64,000 nt of DNA from Comamonas odontotermitis (GCF_020080045.1 NZ_CP083451.1:1984001-2048000); one strand, 5' to 3'. Shown: positions 48,042 to 57,474, counted from the first letter of the stretch. The notes: a model not told the origin generated them from the letters alone. Numbers and translations: made by a program.

Positions 48042-48440
48042 ATGGCATATTCCGACAAGGTCATCGACCACTACGAAAACCCCCGCAATGTGGGCTCTTT
48101 CGACAAGGGTGACGAATCCGTTGGTACCGGCATGGTGGGCGCGCCCGCTTGCGGCGACGTGATGAAGCTGCAGATCAAGGTCAATGCCGAAACCGGCGTG
48201 ATCGAAGACGCACGCTTCAAGACCTACGGCTGTGGCTCTGCCATCGCCTCGTCGTCGCTGGTGACCGAATGGGTCAAGGGCAAGACGCTGGACGAAGCCG
48301 CCGCGCTCAAGAACGCGCAGATCGCTGAAGAGCTGGCATTGCCCCCTGTCAAGATCCACTGCTCCATCCTGGCAGAAGACGCGATCAAGGCTGCCGTGAG
48401 CGATTACAAGGCCAAGCACACCGCCAAGGTGGAGGCATAA
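48042..48440 (+). CDS. iscU: Iron-sulfur cluster scaffold IscU
   Basis: A 132-residue scaffold on which [2Fe-2S] clusters are built. The three cluster cysteines are in PACGDVMKLQ, KTYGCGSAIASS and KIHCSILAEDA. LPPVK, the HscA-binding motif, precedes the third cysteine. It follows iscS by 39 bases with AGAGG before the ATG. Confidence 0.97.
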   Translation: MAYSDKVIDHYENPRNVGSFDKGDESVGTGMVGAPACGDVMKLQIKVNAETGVIEDARFKTYGCGSAIASSSLVTEWVKGKTLDEAAALKNAQIAEELALPPVKIHCSILAEDAIKAAVSDYKAKHTAKVEA

Positions 48441-48446
48441 GCACCA

Positions 48447-48770
48447 ATGGCTGTCACGCTTTCTGAATCGGCTGCGCGCCACATCACCCGCTACCTGTCG
48501 CGCCGCGGCAAGGGCGTGGGTGTGCGCCTGGGCGTCAAGACCACCGGCTGCTCGGGCCTGGCCTACAAGCTGGAGTACGTGGACGAGGCCGCGCCTGAAG
48601 ACGTGGTGTTCGAGGAACACGGCGTCAAGATACTGGTCGACCCCAAGAGCATGGCCTATATCGATGGCACCGAGCTGGATTTTGTGCGCGAAGGCCTGAA
48701 TGAAGGCTTCAAGTTCCACAACCCCAACGAGCGTGACCGTTGCGGCTGCGGCGAGAGCTTTCGCGTGTAA
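48447..48770 (+). CDS. iscA: Iron-sulfur cluster assembly protein IscA
   Basis: A 107-residue A-type carrier that delivers clusters to targets. The three conserved cysteines are in [13 protein letters not shown] and [11 protein letters not shown] near the C-terminus. It begins six bases after iscU, so it is translationally close to it. A large hairpin follows before hscB. Confidence 0.96.
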   Translation: MAVTLSESAARHITRYLSRRGKGVGVRLGVKTTGCSGLAYKLEYVDEAAPEDVVFEEHGVKILVDPKSMAYIDGTELDFVREGLNEGFKFHNPNERDRCGCGESFRV

Positions 48771-48782
48771 GCTATTGAAAAC

Positions 48783-48864
48783 AGAGCTGTCGGCGCTCGT
48801 GATACGGGGTTTCAAGCTGAAATATGCTGAAGTTTCGTACAGAAGGCCGCAGACAGCTCTTTTT
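48783..48864 (+). promoter_or_regulatory. Long hairpin between iscA and hscB
   Basis: AGAGCTGTC (48783-48791) is perfectly complementary to GACAGCTCT (48852-48860), which is followed by TTTT. The 60-base loop contains smaller dyads. It could act as a partial terminator between iscRSUA and hscBA-fdx. The start of the block also looks like the short dispersed repeat family. Confidence 0.5.
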
Positions 48865-48882
48865 GATCACCGGCAACTTATG

Positions 48883-48914
48883 ACCGCCTTCGCACACCGC
48901 CAGGCGGTTTTTTA
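48883..48914 (+). terminator. Second terminator-like hairpin before hscB
   Basis: ACCGCC (48883-48888) can pair with GGCGGT (48903-48908), and the stem runs into TTTTTT. The loop is 14 bases. With the preceding hairpin this makes two stop-like structures in the 230-base iscA-hscB gap. Confidence 0.5.
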
Positions 48915-49000
48915 ACGCCATGCCGAGCGAGGACAATGGCGATTTTGTTGGCGAAAAGGCCGCCGTGTGTGGCGAGCGAGCCGAGGCGACTTGAAGAACG

Positions 49001-49519
49001 ATGAACCTGCAATCCAATGATTTTGAGCTGTTCGGCGTGGCCGAGCAGTTTGCGCAAGACGCAGGCCAACTGGCCGAGCGCTGGAAGCTGCTGCAGAAAG
49101 AGGCGCACCCCGACCGGTTTGCGGCCCAGGGTGCGGCGGCGCAGCGCGTGGCCATGCAATGGTCGGTGCGCATCAACGAGGCTTACCAGCGCCTCAAGGA
49201 CCCGCTCAAGCGCGCCGCCTACCTGTGCGAGCTGCATGGCGCGCCCATTCGTGCCGAAGACAACACAGCCATGCCCGCAGCGTTCCTGATGCAGCAGATG
49301 GAGTGGCGCGAGGCCCTCGAAGACGCGCAGAGCGCCGCCGCAGTTGACGCGTTGGAGGACGAAGTGCAGGCTTCGCGCCGAACCATGCTCGCGCGCTGCG
49401 AGCAACTGCTTGATGCCGAGCGCAACTACGCGGAAGCCGCCCAGCAGGTGAGAGCCCTCATGTTTGTTGCGCGATTTAGCGCAGATATCGACCGCCGCCG
49501 CGAGCAACTGGGACAATAA
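49001..49519 (+). CDS. hscB: Co-chaperone HscB
   Basis: A 172-residue J-protein that brings IscU to HscA and stimulates its ATPase. The J domain has KEAHPDRFA near residue 35 (HPD motif) and [20 protein letters not shown]; the C-terminal helical domain with [10 protein letters not shown] binds IscU. It lies 126 bases before hscA. Confidence 0.95.
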   Translation: MNLQSNDFELFGVAEQFAQDAGQLAERWKLLQKEAHPDRFAAQGAAAQRVAMQWSVRINEAYQRLKDPLKRAAYLCELHGAPIRAEDNTAMPAAFLMQQMEWREALEDAQSAAAVDALEDEVQASRRTMLARCEQLLDAERNYAEAAQQVRALMFVARFSADIDRRREQLGQ

Positions 49520-49644
49520 GCCCTGTACCGCGACTTGCGGGATCCAGCCGCTGGGCACTGGGGCGCTGCTTGGCAGTGGTTTGCATGAAGCAGATCGCCA
49601 GCGCCCATCCTGCAAGCGATAGAACTCATAAAAGAATAGCATCC

Positions 49645-51507
49645 ATGGCATTGCTCCAAATTTCCGAACCCGGCCAGTCTCCCGATCCGCACCAACGTCG
49701 CATCGCTGTGGGTATTGACCTGGGCACCACGCATTCGCTGGTGGCCGCCGTGCGCAACGGCGTAGCCGAATGCCTGCCTGATGACGATGGCCGCGTGCTG
49801 CTGCCGTCCGTCGTGCACTACCATGAGGGCGGCAAGCGCGACATTGGCTACGCGGCGCTCACCACGCCGGGGCTGGACGCTGCCAACACCATTGCATCTG
49901 CCAAGCGGCTGATGGGCCGCACCCTGACCGATGTGCAGCACCCCGAGCAACTGCCGTACCAGCTGGTGCAGCCCGAAGATGCTGGCATGGTGGCCATCGA
50001 GACCGTGGCGGGCCGCAAGTCTCCGGTGGAGATCAGTGCCGAGATCCTGGCTACCTTGCGTTACCGCGCAGAAGACACGTTTGACAACGACCTGTATGGC
50101 GCCGTCATCACCGTGCCCGCGTATTTTGACGATGCACAGCGCCAGGCCACCAAGGATGCGGCGCAGCTGGCCGGCATCAGGCTGCTGCGCCTCATCAATG
50201 AACCTACAGCCGCTGCCATTGCCTATGGGCTCGACAACGCCGCAGAAGGCATCTACGCCGTCTACGACCTGGGCGGCGGCACGTTCGACATCTCCATCCT
50301 GCGCCTGGCACGCGGCGTGTTCGAGGTGATTGCCACCGGCGGTGATTCGGCCCTGGGCGGTGATGACTACGATGCGGCGCTGGCCCAATGGGCGCTTGCC
50401 AAGACCGGCGCCGTGGCGCAGAGTGCGCAGGACAAGGCCGTGCTGCGCCTGGCCGCCAAGGCGGCGAAGGAAGGATTGACTGCTTCTGAATCGATAGCAT
50501 TCAGCGCACAGCTGGCGGGCGCCAACATTCATTTTGATCTGAATCGCGCAGATTTTGACGCAGCCACCCGTCATTTGACCGACCGCACACTCACCGCCGT
50601 ACGCCGCGCGCTGCGCGATGCGCAACTGGACAAGGACGAGGTGCAGGGCGTCGTCATGGTGGGCGGCTCCACCCGCATGCCGCAGGTGCGGCAGGCCGTG
50701 GCCGGTTATTTTGGCCGCGAACCATTGACCAACCTCAACCCGGACGAAGTCGTGGCCCTGGGGGCGTCGATCCAGGCCAACCAGTTGGCGGGCAACGACA
50801 CCAATGGCGACCTGCTGCTGCTCGATGTGATTCCGCTGTCGCTGGGCATCGAAACCATGGGTGGCTTGGTCGAGCGCATCGTCAGCCGCAACGAAACCAT
50901 TCCGACCGCGCGCGCGCAGGATTTCACCACCTACAAGGACGGCCAGACCGCGCTGGCGATCCATGTAGTGCAAGGCGAGCGCGACCTAGTGGCCGACTGC
51001 CGCAGCCTGGCGCGCTTCGAGCTGCGCGGCATCCCTCCGATGGCAGCGGGCGCCGCACGCATTCGCGTCACCTTCACCATCGATGCGGATGGCCTGCTTT
51101 CGGTGGGCGCGCAGGAGCAGATGAGTGGCGTGCAGGCGCAGATCGACGTCAAGCCGTCGTACGGCCTGTCGGACGACCAGATCGCCCGCATGCTGCAGGA
51201 CAGCTTCAGCACCGCGCAGGCCGACATGCAGGCGCGCGCGCTGGTGGAGGCGCGCGTGGACGGCGACCGCCTGCTGATTGCCGCGCAAAGCGCGCTGGAT
51301 GCCGACGGCGACGTGCTGAGCGACGCCGAGCGCGAGCAGATCGACGCGCTGATGAATGCACTGCGCGCCACCTTGACGGGCGACAACGCTGCCGCCATCG
51401 AGGCTGCCAGCGAAGCCCTGGGCAAGGGCACCGAGACCTTTGCCGCAGAGCGCATGAACCGCGGCATCCGCCAGGCGCTTGCCGGCAAGAACGTGCAATC
51501 CATTTAA
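49645..51507 (+). CDS. hscA: Fe-S assembly chaperone HscA
   Basis: A 620-residue Hsp70-type chaperone specialised for IscU. Nucleotide-binding motifs are [26 protein letters not shown] and [14 protein letters not shown]; the substrate domain starts around [21 protein letters not shown] 49645 is chosen where the conserved N-terminus begins; an upstream in-frame ATG at 49570 is less likely. Fifth machinery gene of the isc cluster. Confidence 0.95.
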   Translation: MALLQISEPGQSPDPHQRRIAVGIDLGTTHSLVAAVRNGVAECLPDDDGRVLLPSVVHYHEGGKRDIGYAALTTPGLDAANTIASAKRLMGRTLTDVQHPEQLPYQLVQPEDAGMVAIETVAGRKSPVEISAEILATLRYRAEDTFDNDLYGAVITVPAYFDDAQRQATKDAAQLAGIRLLRLINEPTAAAIAYGLDNAAEGIYAVYDLGGGTFDISILRLARGVFEVIATGGDSALGGDDYDAALAQWALAKTGAVAQSAQDKAVLRLAAKAAKEGLTASESIAFSAQLAGANIHFDLNRADFDAATRHLTDRTLTAVRRALRDAQLDKDEVQGVVMVGGSTRMPQVRQAVAGYFGREPLTNLNPDEVVALGASIQANQLAGNDTNGDLLLLDVIPLSLGIETMGGLVERIVSRNETIPTARAQDFTTYKDGQTALAIHVVQGERDLVADCRSLARFELRGIPPMAAGAARIRVTFTIDADGLLSVGAQEQMSGVQAQIDVKPSYGLSDDQIARMLQDSFSTAQADMQARALVEARVDGDRLLIAAQSALDADGDVLSDAEREQIDALMNALRATLTGDNAAAIEAASEALGKGTETFAAERMNRGIRQALAGKNVQSI

Positions 51508-51529
51508 AAAATTACCAGAAAACGACCCC

Positions 51530-51868
51530 ATGCCAGTTATCAAGATCCTCCCGCACGCCGAATACTGCCCCAATGGCGCTGAAATCAAGGCGCCCACCGG
51601 AACATCGGTCTGTGAAGCCCTGCTGGAAAACGGCATCAACATCGAACATGCCTGCGACATGAGCCGCGCCTGCACCACCTGCCACGTCATCGTGCGCAAG
51701 GGCTTTGATTCGATGGAGCCCTCGGAAGAGGAAGAAGACGATCTGCTGGACAAGGCCTGGGGCCTGGAGCCGCAGTCCCGCCTCTCGTGCCAGGCCATTG
51801 TGGCGCGCGAAGACCTGACGGTGGAAATCCCCAAATACTCGATCAACCACGCCAAAGAAAACCACTGA
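51530..51868 (+). CDS. fdx: ISC-system [2Fe-2S] ferredoxin
   Basis: A 112-residue adrenodoxin-type ferredoxin that gives electrons for cluster assembly. Cluster ligands Cys42, Cys48, Cys51 and Cys87 are at the positions known from E. coli Fdx (ACDMSRACTTCHV, LSCQAI). ATG 51530 lies 22 bases after the hscA stop. No iscX is seen after it, so the cluster ends here. Confidence 0.96.
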   Translation: MPVIKILPHAEYCPNGAEIKAPTGTSVCEALLENGINIEHACDMSRACTTCHVIVRKGFDSMEPSEEEEDDLLDKAWGLEPQSRLSCQAIVAREDLTVEIPKYSINHAKENH

Positions 51869-51985
51869 GCGCCTGCACCCGCAGGGCGTTGCTGCGGCGC
51901 CCAGGCTCTTCGCTCAGGAGCGAGAAAGGGCGGGGCGCAGCGGCTGAGGTAGCATGCACGGGCATATGATTGAGAGGATGTAGGG

Positions 51986-52711
51986 ATGGCTCGCCAAATT
52001 GTTCTGGATACGGAAACCACCGGCCTGTCGGCCGCCGAAGGCGATCGCGTGATCGAGCTGGGCTGCGTGGAACTGGTAGACCGCAAGCTCAGCGGCAACA
52101 ACCTGCACCTGTACTTCAACCCCGACCGTGAAAGCCACGAAGATGCGCTGCGCGTGCACGGCATCACGACGGCGTTTCTGGCCGACAAACCGCGCTTTCA
52201 TGAAATGGCGGCGCAGATTCAGGAATACCTGCAGGGCGCGGAGCTGATCATCCACAACGCGCCGTTCGACATGGGCTTCCTGAACAAGGAGTTCGAGCGT
52301 GTGGGCATGCCCAGCCTGACCAGCATGGTCAGCGGCGTGATCGACAGCCTGGTGATGGCCAAGGAGCTGTTCCCCGGCAAACGCAACTCGCTCGATGCCC
52401 TGTGTGATCGCCTGGAAGTGGACAACTCGGGCCGCGACCTGCACGGCGCCTTGCTGGACGCAGAGCTGCTGGCAGACGTCTACATCAACATGACGCGCGG
52501 GCAGGAGCAATTGCTGTCCATGGATGCTGCACCCGGTGCGCTCGGTTCGTCTGCTGGCAAGGCCGGAATTGTGGTGCAGCGCCAGGATTTGAGCCACTTT
52601 GACCTGCCCGTGATCGTACCTTCGGACGCAGAATTGGCCGCGCACGAAGAAGTGCTTGCGCAGATCGACAAATCAAGCGGCGACAAAACAATTTGGCGAA
52701 AAATAGCCTGA
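51986..52711 (+). CDS. dnaQ: DNA polymerase III epsilon subunit (proofreading exonuclease)
   Basis: A 241-residue 3'-5' exonuclease of the DEDDh class. Exo I is IVLDTETTGLSAAEGDRVIE with Asp8 and Glu10, Exo II is ELIIHNAPFDMGFLNKEF and Exo III is NSGRDLHGALLDAELLADVY. A C-terminal tail of about 50 residues carries the polymerase-binding part. It is followed by the tRNA-Val array. Confidence 0.95.
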   Translation: MARQIVLDTETTGLSAAEGDRVIELGCVELVDRKLSGNNLHLYFNPDRESHEDALRVHGITTAFLADKPRFHEMAAQIQEYLQGAELIIHNAPFDMGFLNKEFERVGMPSLTSMVSGVIDSLVMAKELFPGKRNSLDALCDRLEVDNSGRDLHGALLDAELLADVYINMTRGQEQLLSMDAAPGALGSSAGKAGIVVQRQDLSHFDLPVIVPSDAELAAHEEVLAQIDKSSGDKTIWRKIA

Positions 52712-52770
52712 TTTACCGGGCACGCAACAAATTGCTGCCATAATAGCGGTCTTGACGGAAACGTCATCCG

Positions 52771-52845
52771 GGGTGATTAGCTCAGCGGTAGAGCACTGCC
52801 TTCACACGGCAGGGGTCACATGTTCGATCCATGTATCACCCACCA
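52771..52845 (+). tRNA. tRNA-Val(CAC), copy 1
   Basis: A 75-base tRNA with acceptor arms GGGTGAT and ATCACCC, anticodon stem CTGCC/GGCAG around TTCACAC (anticodon CAC), T arm with TTCGATC and encoded CCA. Confidence 0.97.
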
Positions 52846-52882
52846 GTTTTTCGGAAAGATGTCTGCAAAGGCGGCTTTCTTT

Positions 52883-52957
52883 GGGTGATTAGCTCAGCGG
52901 TAGAGCACTGCCTTCACACGGCAGGGGTCACATGTTCGATCCATGTATCACCCACCA
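52883..52957 (+). tRNA. tRNA-Val(CAC), copy 2
   Basis: Sequence identical to copy 1 through CCA, starting exactly 112 bases later. Confidence 0.97.
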
Positions 52958-52994
52958 GTTTTTCGGAAAGATGCCTGCAAAGGCGGCTTTCTTC

Positions 52995-53069
52995 GGGTGA
53001 TTAGCTCAGCGGTAGAGCACTGCCTTCACACGGCAGGGGTCACATGTTCGATCCATGTATCACCCACCA
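52995..53069 (+). tRNA. tRNA-Val(CAC), copy 3
   Basis: Sequence identical to copies 1 and 2, again 112 bases later. It is followed by an intrinsic terminator. Confidence 0.97.
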
Positions 53070-53077
53070 ATGCGGAC

Positions 53078-53109
53078 AAAAGGCCTGGTGCATGCACCCG
53101 GCCTTTTTT
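53078..53109 (+). terminator. Intrinsic terminator after the tRNA array
   Basis: AAAAGGCC and GGCCTTTT enclose the palindrome GGTGCATGCACC and are followed by T residues. It ends the tRNA transcript nine bases after copy 3. Confidence 0.88.
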
Positions 53110-53204
53110 GCTTTTTCCTTTTCATTTGGGATGCGTTGCTGTGATTGCAGCACGCCAAGACGAGGCTATACGGGGCTCTGGCGGTTTTTGCTGCTGGTTC
53201 AGGC

Positions 53205-54611
53205 TCAGGGCTTGGCGGTGGTTTGTGGCTTGGCCAGCAGCAGATCGACGGCGCGAACGTCGTCCAGCGTCAGATTGCCGCTCGCCTGCTTGAGCTTGAA
53301 TTGGCCCAGCAGGGTGTTGTAGCGCGCCTGTGCCAGGTCGCGCTTGGTCTGGAACAGCTGGCTCTGGGCATTGAGCACATCGATGTTGATGCGCACGCCA
53401 ACTTCGTAGCCCGTGCGGTTGGCGTCCAGCGCAAGCTGGCTGCTGGCCTCTGCGGCTTCCAAGGCCTTGACCTGGCTGGCACTCGACTGCACGCCGAAAA
53501 AGGCGTTGCGCACGCTTTGCGTCACCGTGCGGCGCGCGTTGTCCAGCTCTGCCTCTGCCTTGGTCTCCAGCGCCACGGTTTCCTTGACCCGGTTTTGCAC
53601 GGCAAAGCCGGAGAAGAGCGGCACATTCAGGACGACGCCCACCGTGCCCTGGTTGGCGTTGTAGCCATTGGTGGGCATGGTGATGCTGCCCTTGGGGTAG
53701 AACTGCCGGCCTACGCTTGCTTGCAGGTCCACTGTGGGGAGGTGGCCGGTTTCGGCCTTTTTCGTGTCGAGCCGGGCATTGTCGACCGCCAGTTGCGCAA
53801 TGCGGATCTGTAGCTGATCGGCCTGCGCCTGGTCGACCCAGGGCAGCACGCTGTCGGGCATGAGCGCAGGCAGCCTGGCGGGCTGCTGCAGTGGCCAGGG
53901 CTGGTTGCCGGGCATGCCGACCACATTGTCGAGCGCGAGCCGCTTGACGGTCAGATCGTTGTCGGCGGCAATTTCCTGGGCGCGCACGAGGTCGAAGCGG
54001 GCCTCGGCCTCGCGAGAATCGGTGATGGTGGCGGTACCCACATCAAAATTGCGCCTGGCAGCGGCCAGCTGCTCCTGCACCGCCGCTTTCTGTGCCTGCA
54101 CGAAGCGCATGGTGTCTTCGGCGGCCAGTACATCAAAATAGGCCTGGGCCACCCGCACCAGCAAGTCCTGGGCCGCGGCGTCGAGCTGAAGTCTGGCGAT
54201 GTTGGCGCCGAGCTTTCCCTGCTCCAGTGCAATGCGGTTGGCGGGCCGGTACAGTGGCTGGCTGGCAACCAGGCCCAACTGGTGGTTGGGGCCGGTGATC
54301 GTCAGCTCCGGCTTGCTGACTTCGGTGCGGCTGTATTGCGACTGCGCCTGCAGGGCGACCTGTGGCAGCAGCCCCGCACGGGCCTGCTCTGCGCGGCTGA
54401 TGGCGGCGTCCACATTGGCGCGTGCGGCCAGCCATGCTGCGTCGTAGCCGCTGGCCTGCTCGGCCATCTGCGACAGGCTCTGGCTGTGGGCGGCAGTGCC
54501 GCCCCAAGCGAGCAATGTGCCTGCAATGCAGGTGTGGAGCCACAAGAGACGGGGCAGGGCAGGTGCTGGGCGCATGGTAGGTCTGGAGATGGGGCGCAAG
54601 CGCTTGTTCAT
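53205..54611 (-). CDS. tolC: TolC-family outer membrane efflux channel
   Basis: A 468-residue outer-membrane channel protein used by efflux pumps and type I secretion. An N-terminal signal is present (LLWLHTCIAGTLLAWGG, then TAAHSQS). The repeated helical hairpins are visible as ARANVDAAISRAEQARAGLLP and NRTGYEVGVRINIDVLNAQS, with YDAAWLAARANVDAA at the start of the mature protein. It is downstream of the rhodanese and pcm genes on the same strand, a common order in related bacteria. Confidence 0.92.
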   Translation of the reverse strand: MNKRLRPISRPTMRPAPALPRLLWLHTCIAGTLLAWGGTAAHSQSLSQMAEQASGYDAAWLAARANVDAAISRAEQARAGLLPQVALQAQSQYSRTEVSKPELTITGPNHQLGLVASQPLYRPANRIALEQGKLGANIARLQLDAAAQDLLVRVAQAYFDVLAAEDTMRFVQAQKAAVQEQLAAARRNFDVGTATITDSREAEARFDLVRAQEIAADNDLTVKRLALDNVVGMPGNQPWPLQQPARLPALMPDSVLPWVDQAQADQLQIRIAQLAVDNARLDTKKAETGHLPTVDLQASVGRQFYPKGSITMPTNGYNANQGTVGVVLNVPLFSGFAVQNRVKETVALETKAEAELDNARRTVTQSVRNAFFGVQSSASQVKALEAAEASSQLALDANRTGYEVGVRINIDVLNAQSQLFQTKRDLAQARYNTLLGQFKLKQASGNLTLDDVRAVDLLLAKPQTTAKP

Positions 54612-54650
54612 CCAGCGCAGGCGGCTCTGAGTTGACGGGTCTTGCGTGTC

Positions 54651-54986
54651 TTAGTAGCGAGGAACGCGGGGGTCGCGCTCTGCGCTCCACAGGTCGATGC
54701 CGCCGGTGATGTTGGACACCTCGGTAAAGCCGTTCTGCGTGAGGAAATGCGCCACCTGCAGGCTGCGCATGCCATGGTGGCACAAGCAGGCAATCGGGCG
54801 GTCTTCATCCAGCTGCGAGAGGGCTGCCGGAATCTGCTGCATGGGGATGTTCAGCAGCTCGAAGCCTTCGGGGCTGACCGAGGCGGTCTGCACTTCCCAG
54901 GGCTCGCGCACATCCAGCACCAGGGGTTGTGCCCCGGCGTGGCGGGCCAGCCATTCTTGCAGTTGTGCAGGGCGGATTTGCTCCAT
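54651..54986 (-). CDS. Single-domain rhodanese-like sulfurtransferase
   Basis: A 111-residue rhodanese domain (GlpE-like). The active-site loop is CLCHHGMRS with the persulfide Cys, preceded by VLDVREPWEVQTAS. ATG 54986 is chosen where the domain starts; an ATG at 55028 would overlap less plausible sequence. It lies between pcm and the TolC gene, 39 bases from the latter. Confidence 0.88.
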   Translation of the reverse strand: MEQIRPAQLQEWLARHAGAQPLVLDVREPWEVQTASVSPEGFELLNIPMQQIPAALSQLDEDRPIACLCHHGMRSLQVAHFLTQNGFTEVSNITGGIDLWSAERDPRVPRY

Positions 54987-55046
54987 AGCTTTCTTTCCGC
55001 CATGCAGCTGCGCCAAGGGCCGCTGCATGGCAATGGGAGGGCGGGT

Positions 55047-55760
55047 TCAGAACTTGAAGCGTGGCGCTTCCGGGAAACCCTTGAGGCGTGCCACGACGAT
55101 ATCCCAAGGCTGGCTCACATCGATCTTGCCCTTGGTGCGGGTGTACAGCGTGGTGCGCATCATCGGCTCGTTGCCGACAAAGGCGATCAGGCGACCGCCT
55201 TCGTTGAGCTTGTCGAAGAAGGCTGCCGGCACTTCGTGCACCGAGCCGCTCAGCACGATCACGTCGTAGGTGCCGCCGATGGCCTTGACGTTGGAGCCGT
55301 CATCGAGAACCACGTCCACATTCCTGATCTGCGCGCGGTGCAGGTTGGCGCGGGCCAGCTCGACCAGAGCAGGCTCGATCTCGATGGTGGTGACCTGCTT
55401 GGCCAGGCGCGACATCAGCGCAGCCATGTACCCCGATCCGGTACCGATCTCGAGCACGTTGTCATTGGGCTGCAGCTTCAGATCCTGCAGCACGCGGGCT
55501 TCGACGCGCGGAGGCATCATGCAGTGACCGTTGGCGATGGCCTCTTCGCCGTCGTCGCCGAGCAGCGGCAACTGGATGTCCATGAAAGCCATGTCCTGCA
55601 GGCCATCGGGTACGAACTCTTCGCGGCGCAGGGTGCCGATGAGTTCGAGCACCTGCTCGTCACCCAGGCTCCAGGGGCGCACCTGCTGCTCCACCATGTT
55701 GTAGCGTGCGAGCTGGTACTTATCACTTCCATTCGTGACCATGTTCAAGGGCAAACTCAT
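55047..55760 (-). CDS. pcm: Protein-L-isoaspartate O-methyltransferase family protein
   Basis: A 237-residue SAM-dependent methyltransferase that repairs isoaspartyl residues. The SAM motif is VLEIGTGSGYMAALMS near residue 105, with VTTIEIEPALVELARANL after it, and an N-terminal RYNMVEQQVRPW. The motif VLSGSVHEVP replaces the usual LTG, a feature of one common branch of the family. First gene of the pcm-rhodanese-tolC unit. Confidence 0.88.
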   Translation of the reverse strand: MSLPLNMVTNGSDKYQLARYNMVEQQVRPWSLGDEQVLELIGTLRREEFVPDGLQDMAFMDIQLPLLGDDGEEAIANGHCMMPPRVEARVLQDLKLQPNDNVLEIGTGSGYMAALMSRLAKQVTTIEIEPALVELARANLHRAQIRNVDVVLDDGSNVKAIGGTYDVIVLSGSVHEVPAAFFDKLNEGGRLIAFVGNEPMMRTTLYTRTKGKIDVSQPWDIVVARLKGFPEAPRFKF

Positions 55761-55926
55761 TCCAGACTCCAGTTGACTTGTGGGGTGAGATAAAACGATG
55801 ACAAACCCCTGATTTTAGGCTGCTTACGCAGCTTGCGCGGGTTGGCACCGCTTTTGCACCAACCATTGCGCAAAATCATTGGCTTGGCAGCGTTGAAGTG
55901 CAGCAGGGTGGGGCAAGGCGAGGTCT

Positions 55927-56607
55927 TCATGGCAGGGCACCTCTGGCGTCGGGAGCGAGGCCGCGTACCAGGGTGTCAGCCTGCAGCCGCAAGAACGCCG
56001 GTACGTCAAACTGCGGGTTGGGCAGGCACAGCCCGCCGGAGCTCTGGGCAATGGCGCAGAAGATCAGCGGGGCCAGTACCAGGGTGGTGCCGTACCCCAC
56101 ATCCATGGCGCGCAACTCGCCCCGGTCGATGCCGCGCTGCAAAATGCGCTCAACCAGGCGGTTGCCCGGCACGACCACTTCCTGCCGGTAGAACGCGGCG
56201 ATCTCGGGGAAATTGTTGGCCTCGGCCATTACCAGGTGCGGCAGGCCGCAGGCCTTGGTGGCGCCGATGCGCGTCCACCAGACCTCGTAGCAATAGTGGA
56301 TCAGGCTGGCGGTGTCGTCCTGGTAGTTGTCCAGCTCCAGGCTCCATTCGGCAAAACGGTCGGCCAGCACATGGCGAACGACAGCCTTGAACAGATCCTG
56401 CTTGCTGGGAAAGTACAGGAACAGGGTGCCCTTGGATACGCCCGCAAGCCGCGCGACTTCTTCCACCTTGGTGGCGGCGTACCCCTTGCTGACAAACAGA
56501 TCCAGCGCGGCGTCCAGCAACTCACCCGGGCGCGCCTGCTTGCGCCTGCTTCTTCGAGCAGGTGCAGAGCTGGTGCCCGGGGGAAGGTCGGAGGTGAGGG
56601 TGCCCAT
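55927..56607 (-). CDS. TetR-family transcriptional regulator
   Basis: A 226-residue regulator. The helix-turn-helix is at about residues 27-73 (GELLDAALDLFVSKGYAATK, then VARLAGVSKGTLFLYFPSKQ), followed by an all-helical ligand domain. It lies upstream of pcm on the same strand. It could control the TolC unit, but no efflux pump genes are adjacent, so the target is unknown. Confidence 0.9.
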   Translation of the reverse strand: MGTLTSDLPPGTSSAPARRSRRKQARPGELLDAALDLFVSKGYAATKVEEVARLAGVSKGTLFLYFPSKQDLFKAVVRHVLADRFAEWSLELDNYQDDTASLIHYCYEVWWTRIGATKACGLPHLVMAEANNFPEIAAFYRQEVVVPGNRLVERILQRGIDRGELRAMDVGYGTTLVLAPLIFCAIAQSSGGLCLPNPQFDVPAFLRLQADTLVRGLAPDARGALP

Positions 56608-56849
56608 GCGAACAGAAGGAAATCAGTGCCAGGAGTGGAGGTGGCGTGCAAGCAGAAGGCCAGGAAAAATTACTGACCCGTTGGTTATTAATGTAGTGGC
56701 GCAGTTCCTTGCCGTCAAGCCCGAGTGGCTCTTGAATGGCCTGGAGGCCGCCCGCAAATAAAGCCATGCGCTGACGAAATGGGCCACATTTTCTCTGGTA
56801 CAACAGTCAGCCATACCGTCACTTGTTGCATATGTCTCCTGGAGCACGC

Positions 56850-57401
56850 ATGGCCATCGATGAACGTTCCACTACCGAAAAAATCTATCTGGCGGGAGGG
56901 TGCTTCTGGTGCACCGAAGCCGTGTTCTCACGGGTGCGCGGCGTCCAGAGTGTGACCAGCGGCTATGCCAATGGCCATGTGGCCCAGCCCAGCTATGAAG
57001 CGGTCTGCAGCGGCACCACCGGCCACGCCGAATGCATTGAGCTGGTGTTTGACCCGGGCGTGCTGCCGCTTGCGCAGGTGCTGCAGATATTCTTTGCCAC
57101 GCACGACCCGACCACCCCCAATCGCCAGGGCAATGATGTGGGCACGCAGTACCGCAGCGGCATCTACACCACCAGTGCCGAGCAGTTGGCAGCGGTGCGT
57201 GCGTTTGTGCAGCAATTGGCAGACAGTGGCCAGTTCGGTGCGCCGGTGGTCACGGAGGTGGCACTGCTCACTCAGTTCTGGCCAGCTGAGATCTACCACC
57301 AGGAATACTTCGAGAACAATCCGCGTCAGCCGTACTGCCAGTACGTGGTCAGCCCCAAGGTGGACAAGTTGGAAACCCGCTTTGCCAACTGGCTGAAATA
57401 G
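56850..57401 (+). CDS. msrA: Peptide-methionine (S)-S-oxide reductase MsrA
   Basis: Repairs oxidised methionine in proteins. The protein has 183 residues with the catalytic Cys18 in GGCFWC. THDPTTPNRQGNDVGTQYRS and EIYHQEYFENNP are the family motifs. ATG 56850 is chosen because GGAG lies at good distance; in-frame ATGs at 56823 and 56832 are weaker. Confidence 0.94.
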   Translation: MAIDERSTTEKIYLAGGCFWCTEAVFSRVRGVQSVTSGYANGHVAQPSYEAVCSGTTGHAECIELVFDPGVLPLAQVLQIFFATHDPTTPNRQGNDVGTQYRSGIYTTSAEQLAAVRAFVQQLADSGQFGAPVVTEVALLTQFWPAEIYHQEYFENNPRQPYCQYVVSPKVDKLETRFANWLK

Positions 57402-57436
57402 GTGGCAATGCCTGGACATGCATTTGGACAGGCATA

Positions 57437-57453
57437 ATGCAACACAATTGCAT
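57437..57453. promoter_or_regulatory. Inverted repeat upstream of the Fur-family gene
   Basis: ATGCAA and TTGCAT are perfect arms around CACAA, 22 bases before the ATG of the Fur-family gene. This is close in style to metal-regulator boxes and may be its own operator. Confidence 0.5.
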
Positions 57454-57474
57454 CAGCATTGGTTCACTCGCCCC

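Larger units (their letters stand above)
52771..53069 (+). repeat. 112-base tandem repeat carrying the tRNA-Val genes
   Basis: The unit is one tRNA plus a 37-base spacer (GTTTTTCGGAAAGATG, then CTGCAAAGGCGGCTTTCTT). The two spacers differ at about two positions only, so the array arose by recent tandem duplication or is kept uniform by recombination. Confidence 0.93.

Noticed and set aside
46560..48815. 751-codon open frame antisense to iscS-iscU-iscA
   Set aside because: Spans three certain genes on the other strand and has no domain; shadow frame.
50483..50520. Repeat-like CGATAGCATTCAGCGC inside hscA
   Set aside because: The encoded protein is only about two residues longer than E. coli HscA here as I recall it, so chance resemblance is more likely than an inserted repeat.
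55824..56051. 75-codon minus-strand open frame between pcm and the TetR gene
   Set aside because: It overlaps the 3' end of the TetR gene in another frame and has low-complexity composition.
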